This document shows positions 7,012 through 16,204 of a stretch of 60,650 nucleotides of DNA, in pieces. Numbering within the stretch: position 1 is the stretch's first letter; every line of letters starts with the position of its first letter. The notes beneath the pieces are model-generated. The model was not told the origin of the DNA. It worked only from the letters and a program-made list of their open reading frames with translations, and searched no databases. Made by a program: the position numbers and the translations under genes. Origin of the DNA: JAFGMQ01 sp036733345 (GTDB lineage: Bacteria; Desulfobacterota; DSM-4660; Desulfatiglandales; Desulfatiglandaceae); assembly GCA_036733345.1 (NCBI GenBank), contig DAINAR010000017.1, positions 1-60,650 on the forward strand, given 5' to 3'.

Positions 7012-7074
7012 CATTCCGAATCACGCTGCGGCGTTATGAGGAATCTTAATCCCGCCTGGGCGGGACTAAATTTA
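7012..7074 (+). repeat. dispersed repeat, family A, copy 1
   Basis: CATTCCGAATCAC, a variable stretch, AGGAATCTTAATCCCGCC and a CCCGCCTGGGCGGG hairpin. The same order occurs in inverted orientation at 50232-50283. It is preceded by the word GTAAAAAGTCGTCA, also found at the edge of the element at 32199. Confidence 0.7.
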
Positions 7075-7097
7075 TTAAGCATCAAGATTTCTCGTCA

Positions 7098-7167
7098 CTG
7101 CGTTCCTCGAAATGACAAACAGGTGCGTTCCTCGAAATGACAAACAGGTGCGTTCCTCCAAATGACA
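7098..7167 (+). repeat. tandem 25-bp repeat, 2.8 copies
   Basis: Units at 7098-7122 and 7123-7147 differ only in the first base; a third, 20-base unit (7148-7167) has one further change. The core is TGCGTTCCTCGAAATGACAA. The array grows out of the CTCG...CGAAATGACA tail of a dispersed repeat and has no CRISPR-like spacers. Confidence 0.8.
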
Positions 7168-7205
7168 CTTGAAACAGCAAGTGATGTTACAAGATTAATA
7201 CAGTC

Positions 7206-8780
7206 CTAAATAATCCTTGCCCCTGTATAACGTTCCATGTATTCCGCTTCCAGGCCTTCCCTTTCCAGCCTTACGGCAAGAGGCAGATAATCCATGATAT
7301 CCTGTGCAGTGATCCCGTCCTCGCCTTCATATTCTGCAGCCAGATCTCCTGCAAAACCGTGAATAAAGACTCCTTTTCTCACTGCCTCCTGTACTGTCAA
7401 TCCCATTCCGAACATAGCCGGGATTGTTCCGGAGAGGACATCGCCTGATCCTGCCGTTGCCATGCCCGGATTCCCGGTCATATTGATAAAAACACTGTCA
7501 TCCGGATATCCAATCAGCGAATGAGCGCCTTTCAAGACAATAATCGCGCCCAGTTCCCTGGCGGTTTGCTGAAGTATATCAATTTTGTTATTGTCTATTT
7601 CAGCGACGCTTAGCCCGGTAATTCGTGACATCTCACCCAGGTGGGGTGTCAGGATTGTTTCAGCTTTCCTTTGTCTGATAATTTCCAGGTCCGCACACAG
7701 GGCTGTGATCCCGTCCCCGTCGATTATTAACGGTTTATTAATCTCCATGGCGAGTTCCCTGGCCAGTTTCTGTGTCTCTTCATTCAGAGATAATCCAGGA
7801 CCAAGGACAACCATATCCATCTTTTCGGAAAGCTCGAGCAATGCCCCCTTATTTTCCATGGCAATACTTTTTGATGTTGTTTCCTTTTGAGGTATGAAAA
7901 CAATTTCGCTGCCTTTATTTGCTATAAATGCCGTCATGGAAGAGGGCAGGGCAAGACGTGAATAACCGCCGCCGGCCTTCATGAATGACATGGCTGAAAA
8001 ATAGGGCGCTCCAAAATAGCTGGATGATCCTGCAATAAACAGGACCTCGCCCAGGTCGCCTTTGTGTGCGTCTTTATCTCTCGGAGGAAATACTGCCGGA
8101 TTATTGATCTCAATTTTTATGGATTCAATGGTATACATGGATGGAGGAAATGAGATGTGTGTTACATAAAGATTTCCGCACAGTTCATATCCGGGAAAGA
8201 GCATGTTCCCTATCTTTGGAAGACCGAAGGTGACTGTATAGTCGGCATTTACCGCACAACCCATTACTTTGCCCGTATCACCGTTAACTCCTGATGGTAT
8301 GTCAACACTGAATACCGGTTTTCCGCTCTGGTTAATCAGTTCAATTGCATCACGATAAATGCCCTCAACATCACGTACGAGCCCTGTCCCGAACATTGCA
8401 TCCACAATGCCGTCACAATTCAGGACATCCAGCAATATTTCTTCAATGGAATCAATATCCACGATTTCTATGGGCAGATTGCAGACAATATCGAGATTCA
8501 TTTTAGCCGAGCCCTTGTATTTGGTGCGGTCGCCAAGGATAAAGACGGTAACATGTCCTCCGTCTGAATGTATTTTCCGGGCAACAACGAATCCGTCACC
8601 CCCGTTATTGCCAATACCGCAGAACACAACAAATTTTTTGTTTATTACTCCGAATTTATTCAGGATTATGCTGTATAGTGCCTGGCCGGCGTTTTCCATT
8701 AAAAGCTCGTCTTTTATACCGAAATTTTCTATGGCGGTTCTGTCAAGCGTTCTCATTTCAGAGACTCTGCTTACTTTCAT
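7206..8780 (-). CDS. nnr: bifunctional NAD(P)HX epimerase/dehydratase
   Basis: A 524-residue two-domain repair enzyme that restores hydrated NADH and NADPH. The N-terminal YjeF_N domain (about 1-215) is the NAD(P)HX epimerase, with GIGNNGGDGFVVARK at about residues 55-69. The C-terminal ribokinase-like domain (about 225-500) is the ADP-dependent dehydratase, with VLGPGLSLNEETQK, HLGEMSRITGL, VLKGAHSLIG and the catalytic-loop motif ATAGSGDVLSG near residue 447. Length fits the fused bacterial form. The ATG at 8780 follows GGAGG with 6-base spacing. It stands alone; the next minus-strand gene ends about 145 bases upstream. Confidence 0.96.
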   Translation of the reverse strand: MKVSRVSEMRTLDRTAIENFGIKDELLMENAGQALYSIILNKFGVINKKFVVFCGIGNNGGDGFVVARKIHSDGGHVTVFILGDRTKYKGSAKMNLDIVCNLPIEIVDIDSIEEILLDVLNCDGIVDAMFGTGLVRDVEGIYRDAIELINQSGKPVFSVDIPSGVNGDTGKVMGCAVNADYTVTFGLPKIGNMLFPGYELCGNLYVTHISFPPSMYTIESIKIEINNPAVFPPRDKDAHKGDLGEVLFIAGSSSYFGAPYFSAMSFMKAGGGYSRLALPSSMTAFIANKGSEIVFIPQKETTSKSIAMENKGALLELSEKMDMVVLGPGLSLNEETQKLARELAMEINKPLIIDGDGITALCADLEIIRQRKAETILTPHLGEMSRITGLSVAEIDNNKIDILQQTARELGAIIVLKGAHSLIGYPDDSVFINMTGNPGMATAGSGDVLSGTIPAMFGMGLTVQEAVRKGVFIHGFAGDLAAEYEGEDGITAQDIMDYLPLAVRLEREGLEAEYMERYTGARII

Positions 8781-8925
8781 TGTTTGCCTCCATATATAAA
8801 ATGGTTAAAAAGTGCTGTTTTAGTTAAGATGCAATCCTGCCTGCGTAAAGGACATGAGGAGAAAAGATTAACCAGGGAAGTTATATCCGCGTAATTGAAG
8901 AAAGAATCTAAAGGCTTCCATTACC

Positions 8926-9948
8926 CTAAAAAAGTGTCCGCTGCATGTCCTTTATTACATCTCCTTTTTCCGGCTCATCTTCAAAAGAAGAAATCGCTCC
9001 CTTTAAGAAATACCTCTCAAACAGCCTGTTAAATTCAGTCCAGGGCCCTTTCTGACGGTCTCCCTCCATAATACGGCTTATACCGGCTATCTTCGCATCC
9101 AGGTCATCAAGCATACTGAGTGCAATGGCCTCTAAAATTTTAGGCCTTTTGGGCGATCCGAATTCATACTGGCCGTGGTGGCTGAGGATCATATGTTTCA
9201 GGCGCATTCCCAGTTCATATGGGAAATTTCTGCATTCGTTCAGCTTCCTGTCCACCATATCAGCGCTCAATACCACATGACCAACCAGCCGCCCCTCATC
9301 TGAATAATCGATTGACAGGTCATATTTCAGCTCTTTTATCTTTCCTATGTCATGCAGAAAAGCGCCAGTCAAAAGCAGATCTCCATCAAGCTGAGGATAA
9401 TGCTTTGCAGCGATTTTTGATAACCGGCACACGGACAGCGTATGTTCCAGAAGCCCGCCCAGATAGTTATGATGAAGATTTTTGGCGGCAGGAGCCTTTT
9501 TAAACTGCTCAATAAACCTGCGGTCGCTTAAAAATCTTTCAATAAGCTCCATGAGGTGAGGATTTTCTATTTCCTTTATAATTTCCCGGAGTGAAGCCAT
9601 CATTTCCGAAGGATCGACAGGTGAGGATTCCATGAAAATTTCAGGATCAAATTTCCCATCCTGTAATCTCAGATCCGATACGGTAACCTGAATCTGATCC
9701 CTGTAGAGGCCCGCAAATCCCTCCAGGTCAACGATATCCCCTTCATTGAACAGCCCTGAAAGCCTTTCAACCCCATCCCATATCTTTGCCTCAAGATCTC
9801 CGGTCCGGTCTGCTATTGTTATGCTTATGAAGGGATTCCCGTTACGGGTTGTTCCCACTCTTTTCTGCTTTACCAGATACGAACCGCTGATGCCGGCTTC
9901 CTTTGTGATATCCTTGATCCAGAGATGGGGGGAGACTTTGTTAATCAT
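8926..9948 (-). CDS. YhaM-like 3'-5' exoribonuclease (OB-fold plus HD domain)
   Basis: A 340-residue protein with an N-terminal OB-fold nucleic-acid-binding domain (about 15-100: YLVKQKRVGTTRNGNPFIS, TGDLEAKIWDG) and a C-terminal HD phosphohydrolase domain (about 155-310). The HD metal ligands include H169 (LLEHT) and H199-D200 (FLHDIGK), with LSHHGQYEFGSP downstream. Gram-positive YhaM with this architecture is a 3'-5' exoribonuclease. The start is taken at the ATG at 9948, preceded by AAAGGAAA; an upstream extension would lie inside the aldolase gene. It overlaps the end of fba by 8 bases, so the two are probably co-translated. Confidence 0.88.
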   Translation of the reverse strand: MINKVSPHLWIKDITKEAGISGSYLVKQKRVGTTRNGNPFISITIADRTGDLEAKIWDGVERLSGLFNEGDIVDLEGFAGLYRDQIQVTVSDLRLQDGKFDPEIFMESSPVDPSEMMASLREIIKEIENPHLMELIERFLSDRRFIEQFKKAPAAKNLHHNYLGGLLEHTLSVCRLSKIAAKHYPQLDGDLLLTGAFLHDIGKIKELKYDLSIDYSDEGRLVGHVVLSADMVDRKLNECRNFPYELGMRLKHMILSHHGQYEFGSPKRPKILEAIALSMLDDLDAKIAGISRIMEGDRQKGPWTEFNRLFERYFLKGAISSFEDEPEKGDVIKDMQRTLF

Positions 9949-11236
9949 CAAAGTTTCCTTTTGAGCCTGTCTTTGAATGTAATCCGGCCGCCTTATCGCG
10001 GATTTTGCTTTCAGTCCATTCTTCAGGATCTTCAATTCGCGTGCCTTTCGGGCCAAGGTCATAAGAACCGGCCTTTAAAATAGAATCGATCGCCAGGGGG
10101 GCAGTATCACCGGCATTGAATACACTGGTCAGCAGATTAAAAACAAATTCTTCAACTCCATTTACCATCCTGTCCCTTATTTCTGCCGGCAGGCCCTGGA
10201 GTTTATTTTCAAACGGGAGATTGAGCTTCTTATAGTTTCCGCCTTTCAATCCTTTTGAATTGGCATATTCAACCATCTCGGCCCATAATTCGTCAGGCAC
10301 GCCCTTATCCGACAGCTTATAGAATTCACCTTCTTCGTCGAGGATGGCATTACCGTAATCATTTACCTTCACGCCCCAGGTTATCATCTGGAGTGCGGTT
10401 GCCACATTGGCCTTGGTTGTGTGGGTGTTTTCAGCGATATTCCTGAGCCGCTCTGAGCTGTTTCCGGAAGTCCCATGCTGGGCCCCTGATACTTTGTATT
10501 TTTCAAGGGCGTTGTGGATCTCCATTGTCAGAGGGACCTGGATACCTTTGTCGCTTTCCTCAATACCGTGGGTTGTGCCGTTGTTCAAGGCAATCCAGTC
10601 AGGGAATAGATTGTGTGCGTTAAGCCCCTGAATCAAAAAAAGGGCCTCTTCCACGGTTGAGAGGCCTTCTTTTCCCTTTATCTCTCCAACTTCTGTCTCG
10701 TAGCCTGCCCACTTTGGCACGTAAGAACTGAGGGCAATGTTTGCAAGCAGATTTTCATCGTCCGGCATGTGTGATGCGTCAATTGCAATAGAAGTAATAC
10801 CGGCATCGAACATGGAGGTTATTTCAGTCCTGCCCTGTTCGATATCCTGTGTATTTTTTATACCATAATGGTCCGCGTGAATGGCCACAGGCACCGTTAT
10901 GTTAAGTTCATTCATAATGGCATCGACCTGCGTTGCAATATTCCAGAAATTTACAGCACAGTAAGCCCCTGCTCCGCCTTCCGATTTTGCGATTTCAATT
11001 ATGATGGCTGCATTCGCCCTTTGGGCGGCCTTGATAGCCCCGCGAAGCACAAAGTGATTTCGACCGTTGGCGGCAATGGTCATGGCCTTTCCTTTTTGAA
11101 TCATGGCCCTGTCAATTACCTTGCCGCTGACAATCAATGCCCTGGAATTGGGGAATAGTTTTACAATATTCGGCGGCCTGCCGATACTCAGGGCCTTTTC
11201 GAATTCCGATGAAGCACTTCCTTTATTTGTGGACAT
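9941..11236 (-). CDS. fba: class II fructose-1,6-bisphosphate aldolase
   Basis: A 431-residue zinc-dependent aldolase, which splits fructose 1,6-bisphosphate into dihydroxyacetone phosphate and glyceraldehyde 3-phosphate, or runs the reverse in gluconeogenesis. H120-A-D122-H123 is the class II HADH motif, followed by FDAGITSIAIDASHMPDDEN (written here without its preceding EITSM). Further down are IALNNGTTHG and SGAQHGTSG with metal- and phosphate-binding residues. It is the long form of class II aldolase. The ATG at 11236 follows GGAGG with 6-base spacing; the frame extends 37 codons upstream without support. The HD exoribonuclease gene overlaps its 3' end. pfkA lies 1.8 kb away on the same strand but not in the same operon. 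Confidence 0.93.
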   Translation of the reverse strand: MSTNKGSASSEFEKALSIGRPPNIVKLFPNSRALIVSGKVIDRAMIQKGKAMTIAANGRNHFVLRGAIKAAQRANAAIIIEIAKSEGGAGAYCAVNFWNIATQVDAIMNELNITVPVAIHADHYGIKNTQDIEQGRTEITSMFDAGITSIAIDASHMPDDENLLANIALSSYVPKWAGYETEVGEIKGKEGLSTVEEALFLIQGLNAHNLFPDWIALNNGTTHGIEESDKGIQVPLTMEIHNALEKYKVSGAQHGTSGNSSERLRNIAENTHTTKANVATALQMITWGVKVNDYGNAILDEEGEFYKLSDKGVPDELWAEMVEYANSKGLKGGNYKKLNLPFENKLQGLPAEIRDRMVNGVEEFVFNLLTSVFNAGDTAPLAIDSILKAGSYDLGPKGTRIEDPEEWTESKIRDKAAGLHSKTGSKGNFDD

Positions 11237-11422
11237 TGGATCCTCCTTATTTTTACGGTTTTCAAATTTACAGTTACCGGATATTTTTTTCTGATGTTGG
11301 CGTAACCCTTTATACATACTGTTAAATAAAGCAGCAGGTGTTGTCAAGGAGGAATTGGGTCTTGAAGGGCATTTGCATCAGGTGCACAGATTGGATGGGA
11401 ACTTTTTTGCAGAGCGGAGATT

Positions 11423-11453
11423 AAAAACGCCGGTCATTTTGACCGGCGTTTTT
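11423..11453 (-). terminator. intrinsic terminator of the OFA transporter gene (possibly bidirectional)
   Basis: AAAAACGCCGGTCA (11423-11436), a 3-base loop and its exact complement (11440-11453). On the minus strand the stem is followed by TTTTT, about 45 bases past the transporter stop codon. The symmetrical A/T flanks mean it could also stop plus-strand transcription. Confidence 0.88.
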
Positions 11454-11495
11454 ATTAAAGACTATCTATAAAATATATAACTCTTAATATATTTT

Positions 11496-12806
11496 TTATG
11501 CTTTCTTTGGCGCTTTTGAAATCAGCGTAATAAGTGCACCTGCAAGACATGCAACTCCAGCAATTATAAAGGGCGTTATCCAGATTGAAGGATCACTTCC
11601 ACCTTTGGCCGCATCCTTGAAAAAACCTGCAATCTGAGGCCCGATTATGCCGGCTATGCCGTAGGACACAAATATATAGCCGTAGTTCAGGCCGACGTTT
11701 TTATTCCCGAAGTAGTCTGCGGTTATCGCGGGGAATAATGCAAAGTTGCCTCCAAAATTAAAGCCGATTATACAGGCGCCGATAATAAGGCCAATTCCGA
11801 TTCCTCCCATTTTGTAGAAGAAGAGCATTATTATTCCCTGAAAGAGACACATCAGAAAGATCGCCATTTTGCGTCCGATTTTGTCAGAAACCGTTCCCCA
11901 GACAATGCGGCCAAGGCCGTTGAAGATTGCATACCATGCCATTGCGGTTCCTGCCGTTGCTGAAGCAATTGCCACGGTAGCACCGCTCGCCTTAAGGGCG
12001 TCTATGCCGAATAATTTTATGCAGTAGATAACCATCAAACCTGCAATGGCAGAAAAGAGAAAAGTGAACCACGAAAGATAGAACGGCAGGGTCTTAAGCA
12101 TTTCGCGCGGTTGAAAATCAGTTAATCCGGCACCATGGGCATTTGCTGCTGTTGCTGCCGGGGGTGTCCATCCTTTGGGGATGAAACCGGCGGGGGGGTC
12201 TATCATAACAATGCTTCCCAGGAGTACAGCTACAAGAAAGATTATGCCGTAAAGGAAGAAAACGCTCTGTACCCCTCCCAGGCCGAAATAATTCAGACTG
12301 TTAAGCAGATCAAACCAGGACCCCGCGGATTTAACCCATATTGTCGCTCCGAATCCAAAACCGGCTACTGCAAGACCTGTTACCATTCCTTTTTTGTCGG
12401 GAAACCATTTTACTCCAACTGCAATAGGAACAACATACGCAAATCCGATGCCGGCTCCGCCAATGATACCAATGAAGATAAGCTGAGCTGCAAATGTGCT
12501 GCCGAATAGTCCGCCCAGGATGTATCCTGCACCGAGTACAATGCCACCCAGTACGGCCAGCTTCCTTGGCCCAATCTTCGTTATCATTCTACCGGAAATA
12601 ATCATTACGACTGAAAAAACCAGCAGGCCTATGGAAAAAACCCATGCTGCCTGACTTGCGCTGAAGGCATAATTACCACCATCAGCCGCCGGCAAGGTAA
12701 GTTTAGGTGTAAAAACGGACCAGGCATAAATAGCGCCGAGGCACAGCTGAATTAATACGGCACCAATCACCACAAACCAACGATTCATAACTTTCTGCTC
12801 TGCCAT
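11496..12806 (-). CDS. OFA-family (oxalate/formate antiporter-like) MFS transporter
   Basis: A 436-residue integral membrane protein with about 12 hydrophobic segments. The N-terminus, NRWFVVIGAVLIQLCLGAIYAW followed by SVFTPKL, is diagnostic of the OFA family, and the loop 2-3 motif GRMITKIGPRKLAVLGG is the MFS motif A. The loop SDKIGRKMA in the second half repeats it. OFA members exchange monocarboxylates or dicarboxylates such as oxalate, formate, lactate or pyruvate; the substrate here cannot be told. The ATG at 12806 follows AGGAGG. A terminator lies downstream. It is a single-gene unit between fba and pfkA. Confidence 0.92.
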   Translation of the reverse strand: MAEQKVMNRWFVVIGAVLIQLCLGAIYAWSVFTPKLTLPAADGGNYAFSASQAAWVFSIGLLVFSVVMIISGRMITKIGPRKLAVLGGIVLGAGYILGGLFGSTFAAQLIFIGIIGGAGIGFAYVVPIAVGVKWFPDKKGMVTGLAVAGFGFGATIWVKSAGSWFDLLNSLNYFGLGGVQSVFFLYGIIFLVAVLLGSIVMIDPPAGFIPKGWTPPAATAANAHGAGLTDFQPREMLKTLPFYLSWFTFLFSAIAGLMVIYCIKLFGIDALKASGATVAIASATAGTAMAWYAIFNGLGRIVWGTVSDKIGRKMAIFLMCLFQGIIMLFFYKMGGIGIGLIIGACIIGFNFGGNFALFPAITADYFGNKNVGLNYGYIFVSYGIAGIIGPQIAGFFKDAAKGGSDPSIWITPFIIAGVACLAGALITLISKAPKKA

Positions 12807-12877
12807 TCATTCCTCCTGATTTAAAAATTACTAAGTTTTTAAATACATTAACAATATAGCGCTCGGAATAAAACGAA

Positions 12878-12906
12878 CCTTTATCCAAAACTGCTTTGGT
12901 TGTCAA
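12878..12906 (-). promoter_or_regulatory. possible promoter of the OFA transporter gene
   Basis: On the minus strand TTGACA (12901-12906) is followed after 17 bases by a weak -10 candidate, TAAAGG (12878-12883), about 70 bases upstream of the start codon. The -35 is good and the -10 poor. Confidence 0.35.
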
Positions 12907-13037
12907 ATAAAAAATCAAACTGAAAAAACGCCTCGTTTAAGTGAAACTCGATTAAAACATCTGGAGATTGAATGTTTGAGCTTTTTTTTGCTCATGGAAG
13001 GCACAGTAATGAATATGAATATGCTTTGCCTTTTCAT

Positions 13038-14009
13038 TTACAATGTCATTGTCTTCCACAGCCCGTACAGATCCAGGTTAAGCTTTTTCTGAAAGGCAAC
13101 TGCTTTCTCAAGAGGAGTCGGGCTGGGGGTATTTTTGATCATGCCTGTCATTACTCCATGCGGGCCTTCCAGGAGCTGGCGTACAGCCGCTGCTCCAAGG
13201 TTTGTCGCCAGTATGCGGTCATATGATGTAGGGGAGCCTCCCCGCTGAACATGGCCAAGGACTGTAAGGCGCACATCAAACCCTATTTCTTCGCGCTTTT
13301 CCTTAAGATAGTCGTTCAATGACCTGGCACCGGGCTGCCAGCCCTCGGCTATGATGATAATACAGTGGGACTTCCCCTTGACATATGCATTATCTACCCC
13401 TTCAACAACCTCTTCCATGGATGTTTCTACCTCGGGAATCAGGACTATTTCAGCACCGGCGGCTATTGAAGCCATCAGGGCAAGATAGCCTGAATCACGT
13501 CCCATTACTTCGATAAGAAAGGCCCTCTGGTGAGAAGATGCTGTATCTTTTATTTTGTCCACGGCATCAAGGATAGTGTTGAGAGTGGTGTCCACCCCGA
13601 TAGAGATATCAGTGCCGTTAACGTCGTTGTCAATAGTTGCAGGAATTCCCACAACGGGAAAACCCATTTCGTGAAGTGCAAGAGCACCGGTCAATGAACC
13701 GTTGCCACCTATGACGATCAGCCCGTCAATGTTCATCCTGTTCAGGTTGCGTAAAGCCTCTCTCTGTCCCTGTTTGGTCACAAATTCAGGCGACCGGGCG
13801 CTTCCGATGAATGTCCCGCCTTTATTGAGGATTCCGCCGACCGACCGGGCATTCAATTCCACCATATCACTGTCAATCAGGCCTGAATATCCCCATCGAA
13901 TACCCATTACCTCGACACTTTTTTCCATAGCAGTACGCACCACTGCCCTGATACAGGGGTTCAATCCCGCACCATCACCGCCGCTGGTCAATACCGCAAT
14001 ACGCTTCAT
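13038..14009 (-). CDS. pfkA: 6-phosphofructokinase
   Basis: A 323-residue PFK of the short bacterial type, phosphorylating fructose 6-phosphate. Visible family landmarks are TSGGDGAGLNPCIRAVV at the N-terminus, GGTFIGSARSPEF, the catalytic PATIDNDVNGTD, SSHQRAFLIEVMGRDSGYLA, and VLGHVQRGGSPTSYDR. The phosphoryl-donor loop reads GGNGS. It keeps the glycine that marks ATP-dependent enzymes (E. coli G104) but has Asn where E. coli has the Mg-binding D103. The ATG at 14009 is preferred over one two codons upstream because GGAG would otherwise abut the start. It is monocistronic by spacing, with fba nearby on the same strand. Confidence 0.9.
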   Translation of the reverse strand: MKRIAVLTSGGDGAGLNPCIRAVVRTAMEKSVEVMGIRWGYSGLIDSDMVELNARSVGGILNKGGTFIGSARSPEFVTKQGQREALRNLNRMNIDGLIVIGGNGSLTGALALHEMGFPVVGIPATIDNDVNGTDISIGVDTTLNTILDAVDKIKDTASSHQRAFLIEVMGRDSGYLALMASIAAGAEIVLIPEVETSMEEVVEGVDNAYVKGKSHCIIIIAEGWQPGARSLNDYLKEKREEIGFDVRLTVLGHVQRGGSPTSYDRILATNLGAAAVRQLLEGPHGVMTGMIKNTPSPTPLEKAVAFQKKLNLDLYGLWKTMTL

Positions 14010-14390
14010 TTTCATCTCCTTTCAGGTCAGAGAACAAACCTGATGAGAATAACAGGCTTTCAAAATAATATTAAAGGTTAATTTATCTTTGCAGAAGTAT
14101 ATGGAAAAGGAGCATTAGTGTCAAAATAAAACTCGATTGACAGTTTAAAGCTTCTATACAAATTAATTGCAGTCCTTTTGTCAGCTGTTCTGTTGATTTT
14201 ACAGGTGCATGTTAATTAGCCTTTTTAATGGGTTTTTGCTGAATTCTTCAGGGGCCGGTGTTATATTGAGCTTTTCAGGGCAAAGGATAATTATTATAAT
14301 AGAGCGCAATAGCATATTTTTTAAAGCTGGTTTGCCTGAAGATGAATAATATTTTTTATCCGCTGGCCCCCGTATTTGCAGGTGTATTTT
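14010..14390. other. divergent intergenic region
   Basis: About 380 AT-rich bases separate the divergent pfkA and transporter genes. Several AT-rich -10-like words occur (for example TATAAT at 14295-14300), but none has a well-placed -35, so I do not call a promoter. No gene or repeat is seen. Confidence 0.5.
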
Positions 14391-16202
14391 ATGAGTTTAG
14401 ATATGGTCTTTATTACAGTCATTTTATGCGGAGCAGTCTATTTTTTTGTAAGCGGAAAACTGACACCAGACATGGTATCTATCCTCATTATTCTGTCTCT
14501 TATTTTTTCGGGGTTACTCAAGGTGGATGAGGCTTTTTCAGGGTTCAGCAGCCCTGTAATAATCATAATAGCTTCATTTTTCGTAATATCAGGGGCACTT
14601 TATCATACAGAGGTTGCAGGACTTATTGGAAAGCGGCTTTCCAGCGTCAGCGGCTCTTCCGAGACAACAGCAGTTATGGTCGTTATGATATCCGGGGTGC
14701 TTCTCTCTTCAATTATGACAAATCTGGCGGCTACGGCCATTCTGCTGCCGGGTGTTATTTCAGTATCTGTAAAGTCAGGCATTGCACCTTCCAGACTTCT
14801 GATGCCTCTAGCTTACGGGACAATACTTGGAGGAATGTTTACAGTTGTTGGAACCCAGCCGAATATTATTGTCGCATCTGTTCTTTTATCGGCAGAGAAC
14901 AGGGAGCTTGGTTTTTTTTCCTTTCTGCCCTTTGGCGCAGTGATGGCGGTTGCTGGACTGGCCTACATGTTGACGATCGGGAGGCGGCTGCTTCCAGTGA
15001 GGAAATTTGAGGAACATATCCGCAATCTTACCTCCCCTGAACTCCTTCCATCAATTTACCGTCTTGAGGAAAGGCTTTTTGAGCTGAAAGTCCCGAAAGA
15101 CAGTTCAATTGCAGGCAAATCCCTTGCCGAGAGCAGCCTGGGCTCAGGGTTCGGGTTAAATGTGATTGGAATAATGCGCTCCACCAGCAGCAGAATTACC
15201 CCTCACAGGGATGACCGGATTTCTGTCCGTGACCGGCTGCTTGTGCAGGGAAGAGAGGAAGATGTTAACAGGGCATCTGAAACATTCGGGCTTGAAATAA
15301 AGAGAAAAAGTTCTTTTCAGCAGAATGATTTCATGTCTGAAGAAATCGGAGTCGCAGAGGCGGTTCTGCCCCCTCGATCTCAGTATTTCGGGAAAAAACT
15401 CAAGGATATTTATCTGCGCGAGAGGTTCGGTATTACTGTTCTTGCAATCTGGCGGGGAGGAAAACCGATCAGGGCCCGGCTTGGAGAGGAGATTCTTGAG
15501 CTGGGAGATGCGCTGCTTTTAAGAGGGGCATGGAATAAACTTTCAATACTAAACAGAACGGATGAATTTTTTATGGTCTCAGGAGTTGAACCGTCTTCAA
15601 ATCCTCAGCACAGAGACAGGATGTTTACTTCAATTATAATTACAGCGCTTATGCTTGCAATTGTAATTACAAGGATAATACCTGTTTCAGTCGCTGTTTT
15701 CTCAGCCGCGGCCCTCATGATTCTTACCGGATGTCTCACTGTTACAGAGGCCTACCGTTCTGTGGAGTGGAGGGCAATAATCCTTATGGCAGGCATTATA
15801 CCTCTTGGAGATGCAATGGTAAAGACAGGGCTTATTGAAGTTTTTGTCAGCAGTGTTTTCTATCCTTTTGCAGGATTTGGAACCCTGTTCATGACAGCAA
15901 TGCTTTACTTCATATCCTGTGCTGCTTCTCTGCTTACATCGAACATAACTTCAGCAATACTGCTCAGCCCTGTTGCACTGTCTGTGGCCGGCCAGTTCAA
16001 TATTAGTCCTGAACTTATGCTGATAACCGTTGCCCTTGGGGCCTCAAACGGGTTTATGACCCCCGTTGCCCAGCAGGCAAACCTTATTGTAATGGGCCCT
16101 GGATACTACACTTTCAGGGATTACATAAAGGCGGGTTCAGGTTTAAGTTTTCTTGTTTTTGCAGCATTTATGCTGTCTGTTTTTTTGTTTGCCAGGGCGT
16201 GA
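14391..16202 (+). CDS. SLC13-type transporter with two central TrkA_C domains (paralogue 1)
   Basis: A 603-residue ion-transporter-superfamily membrane protein. About five hydrophobic segments (residues 1-205, with GGMFTVVGTQPNIIVASVLL as a re-entrant hairpin motif) are followed by a soluble insert of two TrkA_C/RCK_C domains (about 220-385) and a second membrane half (about 405-600) with ASNGFMTPVAQQANLIVMGPGYY. Relatives of this architecture include sodium-coupled sulfate and carboxylate carriers, so sulfate or dicarboxylate uptake is possible; the substrate is not shown. The start is the ATG at 14391 with AGGTG 6 bases upstream; earlier TTG/GTG codons are less supported. The next gene is a paralogue starting 2 bases after its stop. 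Confidence 0.87.
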   Translation: MSLDMVFITVILCGAVYFFVSGKLTPDMVSILIILSLIFSGLLKVDEAFSGFSSPVIIIIASFFVISGALYHTEVAGLIGKRLSSVSGSSETTAVMVVMISGVLLSSIMTNLAATAILLPGVISVSVKSGIAPSRLLMPLAYGTILGGMFTVVGTQPNIIVASVLLSAENRELGFFSFLPFGAVMAVAGLAYMLTIGRRLLPVRKFEEHIRNLTSPELLPSIYRLEERLFELKVPKDSSIAGKSLAESSLGSGFGLNVIGIMRSTSSRITPHRDDRISVRDRLLVQGREEDVNRASETFGLEIKRKSSFQQNDFMSEEIGVAEAVLPPRSQYFGKKLKDIYLRERFGITVLAIWRGGKPIRARLGEEILELGDALLLRGAWNKLSILNRTDEFFMVSGVEPSSNPQHRDRMFTSIIITALMLAIVITRIIPVSVAVFSAAALMILTGCLTVTEAYRSVEWRAIILMAGIIPLGDAMVKTGLIEVFVSSVFYPFAGFGTLFMTAMLYFISCAASLLTSNITSAILLSPVALSVAGQFNISPELMLITVALGASNGFMTPVAQQANLIVMGPGYYTFRDYIKAGSGLSFLVFAAFMLSVFLFARA

Positions 16203-16204
16203 AT

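Noticed and set aside
7098..7167. CRISPR array
   Set aside because: Units are directly adjacent 25-base repeats with no spacers and no cas genes nearby.
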